A stretch of 5,598 bases of DNA, from assembly GCA_003527405.1 (NCBI GenBank), contig DPXH01000016.1:1-5598 (forward strand). The letters are read 5' to 3'. A program made the position numbers and the translations under genes. The notes below the pieces were generated by a model that made no database searches, was not told where the DNA came from, and was given only the letters and a program-made list of their open reading frames with translations. The stretch comes from Candidatus Sediminicultor tertius. Lineage in GTDB: Bacteria > Atribacterota > Phoenicimicrobiia > Phoenicimicrobiales > Phoenicimicrobiaceae. How positions within the stretch are numbered: position 1 is the first letter of the stretch; each line of letters starts with the position of its first letter. Below, in pieces: positions 1-5,598 of this stretch.

Positions 1-187
1 TGGAGCTGCACTTCTTTTTGCTTACGGTATTGGTCATTGCTCGATAATAGTCTTAGCGGGAACCTTTACGGAAATTGTGCAGAAGTATTTGAATTGGAAT
101 GAAAAATCTAAAGGTACGGTTTTAATTAAAAAAATATGTGGTGTTCTAATAATTTTAGGCGGAATGTATTTAATTTGGAATATTTGA
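1..187 (+). CDS. CcdA/DsbD-family transmembrane electron-transfer protein, C-terminal end (partial)
   Basis: Only the last 61 codons are present, read from base 2; the gene begins left of the window. The peptide has a hydrophobic segment beginning GAALLFAYGIGHCSIIVLAG, a short charged loop (about YLNWNEKSKG), a second hydrophobic segment (about KICGVLIILGGMYLIW) and a stop. This matches the last two membrane helices of CcdA-type proteins, where a GxxLLxxYxxGH segment follows the helix with the second catalytic cysteine. CcdA proteins carry electrons from cytoplasmic thioredoxin across the membrane to extracytoplasmic thiol proteins. The redox cysteine pairs themselves would lie outside the window, so activity cannot be judged. 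The stop overlaps the Shine-Dalgarno site of the Acr3 gene, 13 nt upstream of its start, which indicates co-transcription. CcdA-like proteins are known companions of Acr3 in arsenic operons of anaerobes, so a role in thiol supply for arsenate reduction is a reasonable inference. The family call rests on a short fragment. Confidence 0.68.
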   Translation, partial: GAALLFAYGIGHCSIIVLAGTFTEIVQKYLNWNEKSKGTVLIKKICGVLIILGGMYLIWNI

Positions 188-193
188 AAGGAG
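187..193 (+). promoter_or_regulatory. Shine-Dalgarno site of the Acr3 gene
   Basis: AAAGGAG lies 7 nt before the ATG at 201. Its first A is the last base of the upstream TGA stop. The strong match and spacing fix the ATG as the start and suggest translational coupling with the CcdA-like gene. Confidence 0.85.
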
Positions 194-200
194 ATTAACT

Positions 201-1364
201 ATGGTTAAAGAAAAAAAAGGTGGTCTGAATGTTTTTGAAAAATATCTAACGGTATGGGTCTTGTTATGTATTGGTATTGGAATTATTATTGGTAAAGTTA
301 TCCCTGGGGTAGCAAAATATCTTGATGGATTAGCAATTTATATTGGTGAGGCACCGGTTGTGTCCATACCGATTGCAATCTGCCTATTTTTTATGATGTA
401 TCCCATTATGGTCAAAATTGACTTTGGCGAAGTGTTAAAAGCAGGAAAATCTATTAAGCCGGTCGGACTGACATTGTTTGCTAACTGGGCAATAAAACCT
501 TTTACTATGTATGCTATATCTATCTTTTTTTTAGGTTTTCTCTTTAAAAATTTCATTGGGAGCGAAGCAATGGATTTAGTAAAACTTCCACCTGGTGCAG
601 ATTGGGCAGTGGGAACAATTCATGGGGCTGGAACCGTAGTGATAAGTAATGGGATGAAATTGCTCGAAATTCCCCTGTGGAGAAGTTTTCTTGCCGGAAA
701 TATCTTGTTAGGTATTGCTCCCTGTACAGCAATGGTCTTAGTTTGGGGTTTCTTAGCGAAAGGTAACGATGGACATACTCTGGTTATGGTAGCAATAAAT
801 TCTCTAACTATGCTTTTTTTATATGGTCCACTCGGTGGATTCTTACTTGGCGTAGGAAAATTACCAGTTCCCTGGCAAGCACTACTACTTTCTATAAGCA
901 TTTATGTTGCCTTACCATTAGTAGCAGGTTATTTTTCCAGAAAGTGGATAATAAAGGCAAAGGGTGAAAAATGGTTTAAAGAGAATTTTTTACATTTACT
1001 TACCCCAGTATCAATTATTGCCCTTTTATTTACTTTAATCTTACTTTTTTCCTTTAAAGGTGAGATTATTTTAACCAAACCTTTAACCATACTATGGATA
1101 GCTATTCCACTTTTTATTCAAACCAATCTTATTTTTTTCCTCACCTATGGATTAGCAAAACTATTGAAACTTAATTATGAAGATGCTGCTCCTTCTGCGT
1201 TAATTGGAGCAAGCAATCATTTTGAGGTAGCTATTGCTACTGCTGTAATGATTTTTGGCTTATCTTCTGGTGCTGCTTTAGCGACAGTAGTAGGAGTTTT
1301 AATTGAAGTTCCAGTAATGTTGATGCTTGTTTCGGTCTGCAAAAGAACGCGTAATTTCTTTTAA
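201..1364 (+). CDS. acr3: Acr3-family arsenite efflux permease
   Basis: This 387-residue membrane protein exports As(III), driven by the proton motive force. It belongs to the Acr3 branch of the BART superfamily, which is unrelated to E. coli ArsB. About ten hydrophobic helices are visible. Family hallmarks are FEKYLTVWV near residues 12-20, the segment YPIMVKIDF (67-75), NWAIKPFTM (95-103), GIAPCTAMVLVW (171-182) with the conserved cysteine at 175, and SNHFEVAIA (338-346) with the conserved glutamate at 342. In characterised Acr3 proteins the matching Cys and Glu in helices 4 and 9 are required for transport, so the protein should be active. It is about 40 residues longer than Acr3 of the Bacillus type. 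The extra length sits between helices 3 and 4 (about residues 116-163, containing KLPPGADWAVGTIHGAG). The ATG start is set by an ideal Shine-Dalgarno site. No arsR or arsenate reductase gene is visible; they may lie to the left. The symbol arsB is also used for this family. Confidence 0.95.
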   Translation: MVKEKKGGLNVFEKYLTVWVLLCIGIGIIIGKVIPGVAKYLDGLAIYIGEAPVVSIPIAICLFFMMYPIMVKIDFGEVLKAGKSIKPVGLTLFANWAIKPFTMYAISIFFLGFLFKNFIGSEAMDLVKLPPGADWAVGTIHGAGTVVISNGMKLLEIPLWRSFLAGNILLGIAPCTAMVLVWGFLAKGNDGHTLVMVAINSLTMLFLYGPLGGFLLGVGKLPVPWQALLLSISIYVALPLVAGYFSRKWIIKAKGEKWFKENFLHLLTPVSIIALLFTLILLFSFKGEIILTKPLTILWIAIPLFIQTNLIFFLTYGLAKLLKLNYEDAAPSALIGASNHFEVAIATAVMIFGLSSGAALATVVGVLIEVPVMLMLVSVCKRTRNFF

Positions 1365-1373
1365 ATTAAATTG

Positions 1374-1443
1374 CCTGTCTATAGTTTTTATTTATTTTTT
1401 TTCTGTGTCCCGAAAAAAGATCAAATATTATAATATAGGCAGG
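1374..1443. repeat. Imperfect inverted repeat downstream of the Acr3 gene
   Basis: CCTGTCTATA at 1374-1383 pairs with TATAGGCAGG at 1434-1443, nine Watson-Crick pairs and one G-T pair, around a 50-nt AT-rich loop. It lies in the 196-bp stretch between the Acr3 stop and the tRNA gene. No compact GC-rich hairpin followed by a T run is visible there, so this is not a convincing rho-independent terminator. It could be a long-range mRNA fold or chance. I see no gene in this stretch. Confidence 0.25.
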
Positions 1444-1560
1444 TAATTTATTATATAAACAAGAAATCAAAACAAATTATTAAGTGGTCTTTATCAATAT
1501 TTTTTTCCAGAAATAAATTTATTGGTTCCGTATTCTTTGATTTTTCTTAAATTTTTCAAA

Positions 1561-1638
<78 letters not shown>

Positions 1639-1652
1639 AAAAATACAATTGA

Positions 1653-1681
1653 ATTATATCATAATCAATTAATCGAGACCA
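1653..1681 (-). promoter_or_regulatory. Promoter of the tRNA-Pro gene
   Basis: On the - strand a perfect TATAAT (1653-1658) is preceded by TG one base upstream, giving the extended -10 form TGATATAAT. At 17 bp spacing the -35 position (1676-1681) reads TGGTCT, a weak match of three of six to TTGACA, as is usual with an extended -10. Transcription would start near 1646, a few bases before the tRNA 5' end at 1638. The rest of 1639-1835, between the tRNA and bioY, is AT-rich with no gene and no clear terminator that I can see. Confidence 0.6.
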
Positions 1682-1835
1682 CTTATTTTTTTATTAATTC
1701 GTATTGAGTATCACGTTAAGAAAGAGAAAGAAAATAAATTAAAGATAATTAGAGAAAAGACTCAAGCAAAACTTTTTCGTCTAAGCACCCCGCTAAAGTT
1801 TACACTAATTTTTCATTTTGTTTTTATTGGTATAG

Positions 1836-2369
1836 TTATTTTAATTCTATTATTGGTTTTAATTTACTGGCAATGAAGGATACAGCAATTATTTTTAAAA
1901 TGTCTCCAGGTAAAAAAGGCAGCATACCGACTGCTATCGCTTTTTTTATTCCTATCCCTGTGACCAAAGATAATTGAGTTATGCCTATAATATATAAAAT
2001 TATAGTTCCTATTAAACCAGCACCTAAATAATAAAAAATATTTTTTTCATTTTTCAATTCCATTATCTTTCCAACAATAAAAGCACAAACTATAAATCCC
2101 AATAAAAATCCGCCGGTTGGTCCGAATAAAATACCTATTCCGGCTTTAAAACCGGCAAAAACCGGTAGACCTATTACACCCAACAACACATAGATTATCT
2201 GGCTTGACGCTCCCATAACACTACCCAGAGTCATAGCAGCCAAAAGAGTAAATAAAGTCTGTAAAGTAAGAGGGACAGGATAAAGGGGAATCGAGATGAA
2301 TGCTCCTACTGCAGTTAAGGCAGCAAATAAAGAGATTAAAGTCATCTGGCGAATATTTATTTTTGACAA
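1836..2369 (-). CDS. bioY: BioY, biotin-binding S component of an ECF transporter
   Basis: BioY binds biotin in the membrane and passes it into the cell, usually with the shared energizing module EcfA-EcfA'-EcfT. Those partner genes are not in the window. The 177-residue protein has the family length and about six hydrophobic helices. Family hallmarks in order are RQMTLISLFAALTAVGAF (7-24), IPLYPVPLTLQTLF (27-40), GLPVFAGF (67-74), FGPTGGFLLGF (82-92) and LPFLPGDILK (150-159). The last carries the conserved Asp156 and Lys159 near the ligand site. The start is TTG: a GGAGG site at 2378-2382 lies 8 nt before it, whereas the first ATG (codon 9) would be 32 nt away and would cut the conserved N-terminus. 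No biotin synthesis gene is adjacent, which fits a scavenging role. The gene is transcribed alone from its own promoter, and that promoter is overlapped by a BirA operator. Read-through toward the downstream tRNA gene is possible. Confidence 0.95.
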   Translation of the reverse strand: MSKINIRQMTLISLFAALTAVGAFISIPLYPVPLTLQTLFTLLAAMTLGSVMGASSQIIYVLLGVIGLPVFAGFKAGIGILFGPTGGFLLGFIVCAFIVGKIMELKNEKNIFYYLGAGLIGTIILYIIGITQLSLVTGIGIKKAIAVGMLPFLPGDILKIIAVSFIASKLKPIIELK

Positions 2370-2377
2370 TTTTGGAT

Positions 2378-2382
2378 CCTCC
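2378..2382 (-). promoter_or_regulatory. Shine-Dalgarno site deciding the TTG start of bioY
   Basis: GGAGG on the - strand lies 8 nt before the TTG codon at 2367-2369. No ATG or GTG stands at a suitable distance, so this site supports the unusual start codon. Confidence 0.8.
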
Positions 2383-2399
2383 GATTTTCTAATGAATTA

Positions 2400-2431
2400 T
2401 TGTTAACCAAAATAATATCCTAAGTTAACAA
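2400..2431 (-). promoter_or_regulatory. BirA (biotin repressor) operator of bioY
   Basis: On the + strand, TTGTTAACC (2400-2408) and AGTTAACAA (2423-2431) form a palindrome with a 14-bp spacer and a single mismatch (A for G at 2423). This is the established BirA box of Gram-positive type, TTGTTAACC-N14-16-GGTTAACAA. It covers the -10 box, part of the spacer and the expected start site of the bioY promoter, so BirA loaded with biotinyl-AMP would block transcription. The birA gene itself is not in the window but is predicted to encode a protein with an N-terminal DNA-binding domain. Confidence 0.9.
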
Positions 2432-2440
2432 CTTTGTCAA
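2412..2440 (-). promoter_or_regulatory. Sigma-70 type promoter of bioY
   Basis: On the - strand a perfect -35 box TTGACA (2435-2440) is followed after 17 bp by TATTAT (2412-2417), five of six to the -10 consensus. Transcription would start near 2405, giving a leader of about 35 nt that contains the Shine-Dalgarno site. The strong promoter and overlapping operator suggest a gene that is highly expressed when derepressed. Confidence 0.85.
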
Positions 2441-2495
2441 AAAATATTACTTGTTGTTTCTCTCTTTGATTTATTTGCTTCCTCCTTAATAATTT

Positions 2496-3743
2496 CTATC
2501 TTAAAGCATTATCTATATAAACAGCAAGCCTGCCCAAGCAATGAACATAGCTGCCATATTCATTATCGTACCATCCAAATAAAGTTGAGTGAGTTACGGG
2601 AATACTCACACCATTATCAGTATCTAACCCCATCTTTATAAACATCTCAGGTTTAAGATCAATAAAACCAGTTCGGGTATGGGTATCATGTCCTTCAATA
2701 ACTATCGCAGCTAATTTACCCTTTAAATCAGATGAAACATTTTGGTTATCACTGTAGCATAATAAGCTTTTTTGTGCTCCCTTTGATGTTTCTTTATAAA
2801 TATTATTTAAAAATTTTCTATTAATTGTTGGCTCTCCTCTTTCGTTTAAGCAACTATGAAAAGTAAGATTAAGAATTATAAGAGAAACTGTATCTATAGG
2901 AATACGTACAGAATCCGCCATAAAACCTACTCTCTCAATTTCTGGAATTACTTTCTCTAAAGTATTTGCTGCCCCAGTAGTAGAAAGAATAATATTGTTA
3001 AATACCATTCGGTTTCTACGTAAATCTGATGTTCCTGTAACTGGAAGTGAATCTAATACTTTTTGACTATTAGTAGCCGCATGGATGGTTGATAATGAGG
3101 CAGTAAGAATATTTTTAGTCTCTTCTTTTTCCAATAATGGTTTTATCATATGAGCGAGACCAGTAGTAGTGCAAGATGCGGCAGATATAATATTTTCATC
3201 ATTAGGATTAAAAGTGGTATGATTAATTCCATAAATAAGAGTAACACAATCCTCCGGAACTTTTTTTGATTTATCTTTTATTTTAAAGGGAGCGCTGCAT
3301 AATACTTTTTGAGCTCCTGCAGCCAAATGTCCTCGCAGGCTTCCTTTTTTATCATCTTCCAAGCAAGTAGGGTCATTAAAAGCTCCGGTAGTATCTATTA
3401 CCAGCCTTACTTTATTTTCTCTCCACTTGATCTCTCTGGGATTTCTTGCTTTGCAAAGAATTTTTACTGGTTTGCCAAATAGTTGCAAAAGATTATCTCT
3501 TCTATCTATAATTTTAATATCCTTTTGACCTCTTGTGCCAAATAAAAATTTTTCTATAGGCCCATAGGTTGAATCTACCCCTAACAAATGAGCTATATCT
3601 TCTAAACCATTTCCTGCTTGCCGCCCTATATTTACTACAAATCCATCAAAATGATTTTCTTGTAAATGATACCACAAAGTTAATTTACCGATTCTACCCA
3701 AACCATTGATACCTAAATAATTCCCATAAGGGTTTACACTCAC
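2496..3743 (-). CDS. Divergent, long glyceraldehyde-3-phosphate dehydrogenase-like protein
   Basis: The 415-residue protein belongs to the phosphorylating GAPDH family but is about 75 residues longer than the usual 330-340. The N-terminal Rossmann fold carries GINGLGRIG (11-19). The catalytic segment is SAASCTTTGLAHM (187-199), with nucleophile Cys191. His221 in TIHAAT (219-224) is the catalytic histidine. STTGAA (254-259) and Arg280 in DSVRIP match the phosphate sites, and WYDNEYGSY (391-399) is the C-terminal signature. Three features differ from glycolytic enzymes. The usual SCTTNC reads SCTTTG. The residue after the second strand, normally an Asp that favours NAD, lies in a VNIGRQ context (37-42). 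There are insertions around 129-165 and 350-380. I recall similar long GAPDH-like proteins in other anaerobic and environmental bacteria, but their substrate is unknown to me. The start is GTG, with AAGGGGG at 3754-3760 lying 10 nt before it. It follows the PPDK-like gene by 20 nt, so the two form an operon. Ordinary GAPDH activity remains possible. Confidence 0.85.
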   Translation of the reverse strand: MSVNPYGNYLGINGLGRIGKLTLWYHLQENHFDGFVVNIGRQAGNGLEDIAHLLGVDSTYGPIEKFLFGTRGQKDIKIIDRRDNLLQLFGKPVKILCKARNPREIKWRENKVRLVIDTTGAFNDPTCLEDDKKGSLRGHLAAGAQKVLCSAPFKIKDKSKKVPEDCVTLIYGINHTTFNPNDENIISAASCTTTGLAHMIKPLLEKEETKNILTASLSTIHAATNSQKVLDSLPVTGTSDLRRNRMVFNNIILSTTGAANTLEKVIPEIERVGFMADSVRIPIDTVSLIILNLTFHSCLNERGEPTINRKFLNNIYKETSKGAQKSLLCYSDNQNVSSDLKGKLAAIVIEGHDTHTRTGFIDLKPEMFIKMGLDTDNGVSIPVTHSTLFGWYDNEYGSYVHCLGRLAVYIDNALR

Positions 3744-3753
3744 CTTATAATAT

Positions 3754-3760
3754 CCCCCTT
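3754..3760 (-). promoter_or_regulatory. Shine-Dalgarno site of the GAPDH-like gene
   Basis: AAGGGGG on the - strand lies 10 nt before the GTG start, inside the 20-nt gap after the upstream stop. It supports the GTG start, since the next methionine in the frame is far inside the conserved fold. Confidence 0.65.
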
Positions 3761-3763
3761 TAT

Positions 3764-5598
3764 TTAAAACAAATTTATCTGTTCTGAACTTATAGGATAA
3801 TTGCCTTTGTAAATATTTCCCAGATGAGCATCTATAGCAATTTCATCACCTGTCCGAAATTCTACTTTATTAATAATACACTTTTTTTTCTTTTCCATCA
3901 CTATTAATTGTCTGCAATTCACTATACAGGTCTTCCCTAATTGAGCGGCTGTAACTGCTGCGTGAGAAGTAACTCCCCCTCGAGCAGTCAATAATCCATC
4001 ACATTCAAAAATCATAGCAATATCATCAGGAACTGTATCCGGCCGAATTAAAACTTTATTTTTTTGAGGATATTTTTTCGAAAGCATTTTTAAATCTTCC
4101 ATATCAAAAGCAACAATTCCATTCATTGCTCCTTTCCCAATTCCAATGCCTGTACCTACTAGATGTATATGTATTGCCGGATCCGTAAAAACTGGTATCG
4201 TCTCTTTATTTTGTAAATTATAATTTCTGGTTTGCAAAATATATAAATCTTTTTTACTCTTTGATTTAAAAGTAAATTCAATTTCTTGATGCTCATACCC
4301 TCTTTTATAAACTAATTCCTTTGCTAAGCGGAGCAGTTCTTGATAAATCTCAGGGAATTGTTCTTCTAAAGAATTCCCTTTTAGGTGAAGAGATTTTTTA
4401 TTTTGAAATTCAGAAACAGGCAGAGTATGAACTAACCCAGATACTATATCTTCTCCCTGACTCCGTCTGTTAAAATCACCATATAACACAATATCAGAAC
4501 TTTTTTCGAAAGGTACCTTGGTAAAAATCACCCCAGTCCCGGATTCAGAATTAATATTACCAAAAACCATTTCTTGCACTATTACCGCTGTTCCCCATTC
4601 TTCGGCAATTTGAAGTTTTTTTCGGTAAATTTGAGCTCTTTTATTATACCAGGATTGGAATACAAAAATAATAGCCTGTATTAATTGCTCAAAGGGGCGT
4701 TCTTCAAGTTTTACTCCATATTTACGCAACAGATCTTTATAAGATAATGCAATGACTTTCATTTGTTCATTGCTAAAAGTTTTCTTTTCTTTTACTTTGT
4801 AAAGTTCTTTAAAATTTACTATGATTTTATCAAATTCATCTCGTGTAATTCCATGAGCCATTCCCCAATTTTGCAATAATCTTCGATAAGAATCCCATGC
4901 CGCCCATCCATAGCCAGGCTGCTTACTTAAACTTTCGGCGATTTGATCATTCATTCCTATATTCAAAATTGAATCCATAGCTCCTGGCATGGAAATTACT
5001 GTTCCTGAACGTACCGCCAATAACAAAGGATTTTGCAGGCTTCCGTATTTTTTTTTAGTAATTTTTTCTAATTCTATTACTTTTTCTTTTATTATTTCTA
5101 ACATTGCTTTATACATTTCAGGAAATTGTTTTATAGCTGTTCTGTCCCGAAACCATTCTGTAGTAAGGACAAAACCCGGGGGGACGGGGAATTTATAGGA
5201 ATAAAGTTTTTTCAGATAATGAGCCTTTGCGCCTAAAAATGTTTGGTTATCAATTTTTGGAGTTAATTGGTAAAAAGAAGTGATAAGCAATTTGGGGTCA
5301 TAGTACAGAAGCATATGAATAACTTCAGGTTTTAATTTTTCCATCATAGCTCTCAAAGTTACCAATATCCGAGAAATATAATTATCTAAATGTTGAATCA
5401 AAAAAGCAGAAGAGATAACATTTCGATAGAATTCTTCTGACCTCTTATAGATAATATGGTCTTGGTTGGTCTTAGAAATTTCTTTTTCCCCCTTCTCTTT
5501 AATATATTGGGAAATAATTATTTTTAATGGTGAATTGAAAGGACTTATATAATAATTTTCTATAATCTCTTTAATATTTAAGGTAAGAAAATAAAAAA
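3764..5598 (-). CDS. PPDK-like ATP-grasp/phosphohistidine protein lacking the PEP barrel (5' end outside window)
   Basis: The frame stays open from the stop at 3764 to the right edge, 610 codons with no stop, so the gene starts outside. The first possible in-window TTG near 5401 has no Shine-Dalgarno site. Residues below count from that TTG. The PPDK ATP-binding region spans about 56-395: FPVPPGFVLTTE (71-82), AVRSGTVISMPGAMDSILN (129-147), SGTGVIFT (287-294), QGEDIVSG (315-322), EIEFT (373-377) and LQTR (389-392). These match the ATP and metal site of PPDK. The phosphohistidine swivel domain follows (about 407-535), with TARGGVTSHAAV (472-483) and phosphate-carrier His480 (codon 3962-3964). 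The protein then ends. The PEP/pyruvate barrel of roughly 350 residues that completes PPDK (about 870 residues) is absent. Instead at least 120 residues of unrecognised sequence precede the ATP domain. It should autophosphorylate from ATP, but its phosphate acceptor is unknown. The GAPDH-like gene follows 20 nt later. Confidence 0.85.
   Translation of the reverse strand, partial: FYFLTLNIKEIIENYYISPFNSPLKIIISQYIKEKGEKEISKTNQDHIIYKRSEEFYRNVISSAFLIQHLDNYISRILVTLRAMMEKLKPEVIHMLLYYDPKLLITSFYQLTPKIDNQTFLGAKAHYLKKLYSYKFPVPPGFVLTTEWFRDRTAIKQFPEMYKAMLEIIKEKVIELEKITKKKYGSLQNPLLLAVRSGTVISMPGAMDSILNIGMNDQIAESLSKQPGYGWAAWDSYRRLLQNWGMAHGITRDEFDKIIVNFKELYKVKEKKTFSNEQMKVIALSYKDLLRKYGVKLEERPFEQLIQAIIFVFQSWYNKRAQIYRKKLQIAEEWGTAVIVQEMVFGNINSESGTGVIFTKVPFEKSSDIVLYGDFNRRSQGEDIVSGLVHTLPVSEFQNKKSLHLKGNSLEEQFPEIYQELLRLAKELVYKRGYEHQEIEFTFKSKSKKDLYILQTRNYNLQNKETIPVFTDPAIHIHLVGTGIGIGKGAMNGIVAFDMEDLKMLSKKYPQKNKVLIRPDTVPDDIAMIFECDGLLTARGGVTSHAAVTAAQLGKTCIVNCRQLIVMEKKKKCIINKVEFRTGDEIAIDAHLGNIYKGNYPISSEQINLF

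Noticed and set aside
338..901. Two - strand open frames (338-556 and 620-901) opposite acr3.
   Set aside because: They are shadows of a well-conserved membrane protein gene, with no family resemblance and no ribosome binding sites.
1341..1362. AAAAGAA/TTCTTTT hairpin across the acr3 stop as a terminator.
   Set aside because: The stem is almost all A-T, overlaps coding sequence and is not followed by a T run.
1749..1785. A possible bioY terminator with AGAC/GTCT arms.
   Set aside because: Only four pairs can form around a long loop, too weak to call.
2481..2487. A perfect AAGGAGG on the - strand just after the GAPDH-like stop.
   Set aside because: No ATG, GTG or TTG follows within a usable distance before the bioY promoter, so there is no small gene to assign to it.
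4989..5198. A 69-codon + strand open frame opposite the PPDK-like gene.
   Set aside because: It lies opposite the conserved PPDK ATP-binding motifs and has no recognisable features of its own.
5399..5401. TTG at 5401 as the start of the PPDK-like gene.
   Set aside because: No Shine-Dalgarno site precedes it, and the same frame continues without a stop to the window edge in plausible protein sequence.

Overview
The window is AT-rich (by eye roughly two-thirds A+T) bacterial DNA. It has good Shine-Dalgarno sites, GTG and TTG starts, a tRNA gene with an encoded CCA end, and a BirA operator of the form usual in Gram-positive bacteria. A CcdA-Acr3 arsenic pair, a BioY vitamin scavenger and a PPDK-family ATP enzyme suggest a low-GC, probably anaerobic bacterium. 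Bacillota or an uncultured lineage such as Atribacterota would fit. This placement is inference; no marker gene in the window fixes it.

Layout from left to right. (1) On the + strand, the last 61 codons of a CcdA-type membrane electron-transfer protein are followed after 13 nt by a complete Acr3 arsenite efflux permease. They look like the distal end of an ars operon. (2) A converging stretch without protein genes holds a tRNA-Pro(CGG) gene on the - strand, with its own extended -10 promoter. (3) bioY, on the - strand, encodes the biotin-binding S component of an ECF transporter. It starts at TTG and has a near-consensus sigma-70 promoter overlapped by a BirA (biotin repressor) operator. (4) A two-gene unit on the - strand runs in from beyond the right edge. 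Its first gene is a PPDK-like protein with an ATP-grasp domain and a phosphohistidine domain but no PEP/pyruvate barrel, preceded by an N-terminal extension that runs off the window. Twenty nucleotides later comes a long, divergent GAPDH-like protein.

The arsenic genes form one functional unit: thiol reducing power across the membrane plus As(III) export. bioY is a self-contained regulated uptake gene whose transcription should rise when biotin is short. The PPDK-like/GAPDH-like pair is the least explained and most interesting part. Each protein keeps recognisable catalytic residues of a central carbon enzyme, but the first lacks the domain that would make PEP and the second has an altered coenzyme pocket and active-site flank. 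The pair may carry out a reaction other than textbook glycolysis.
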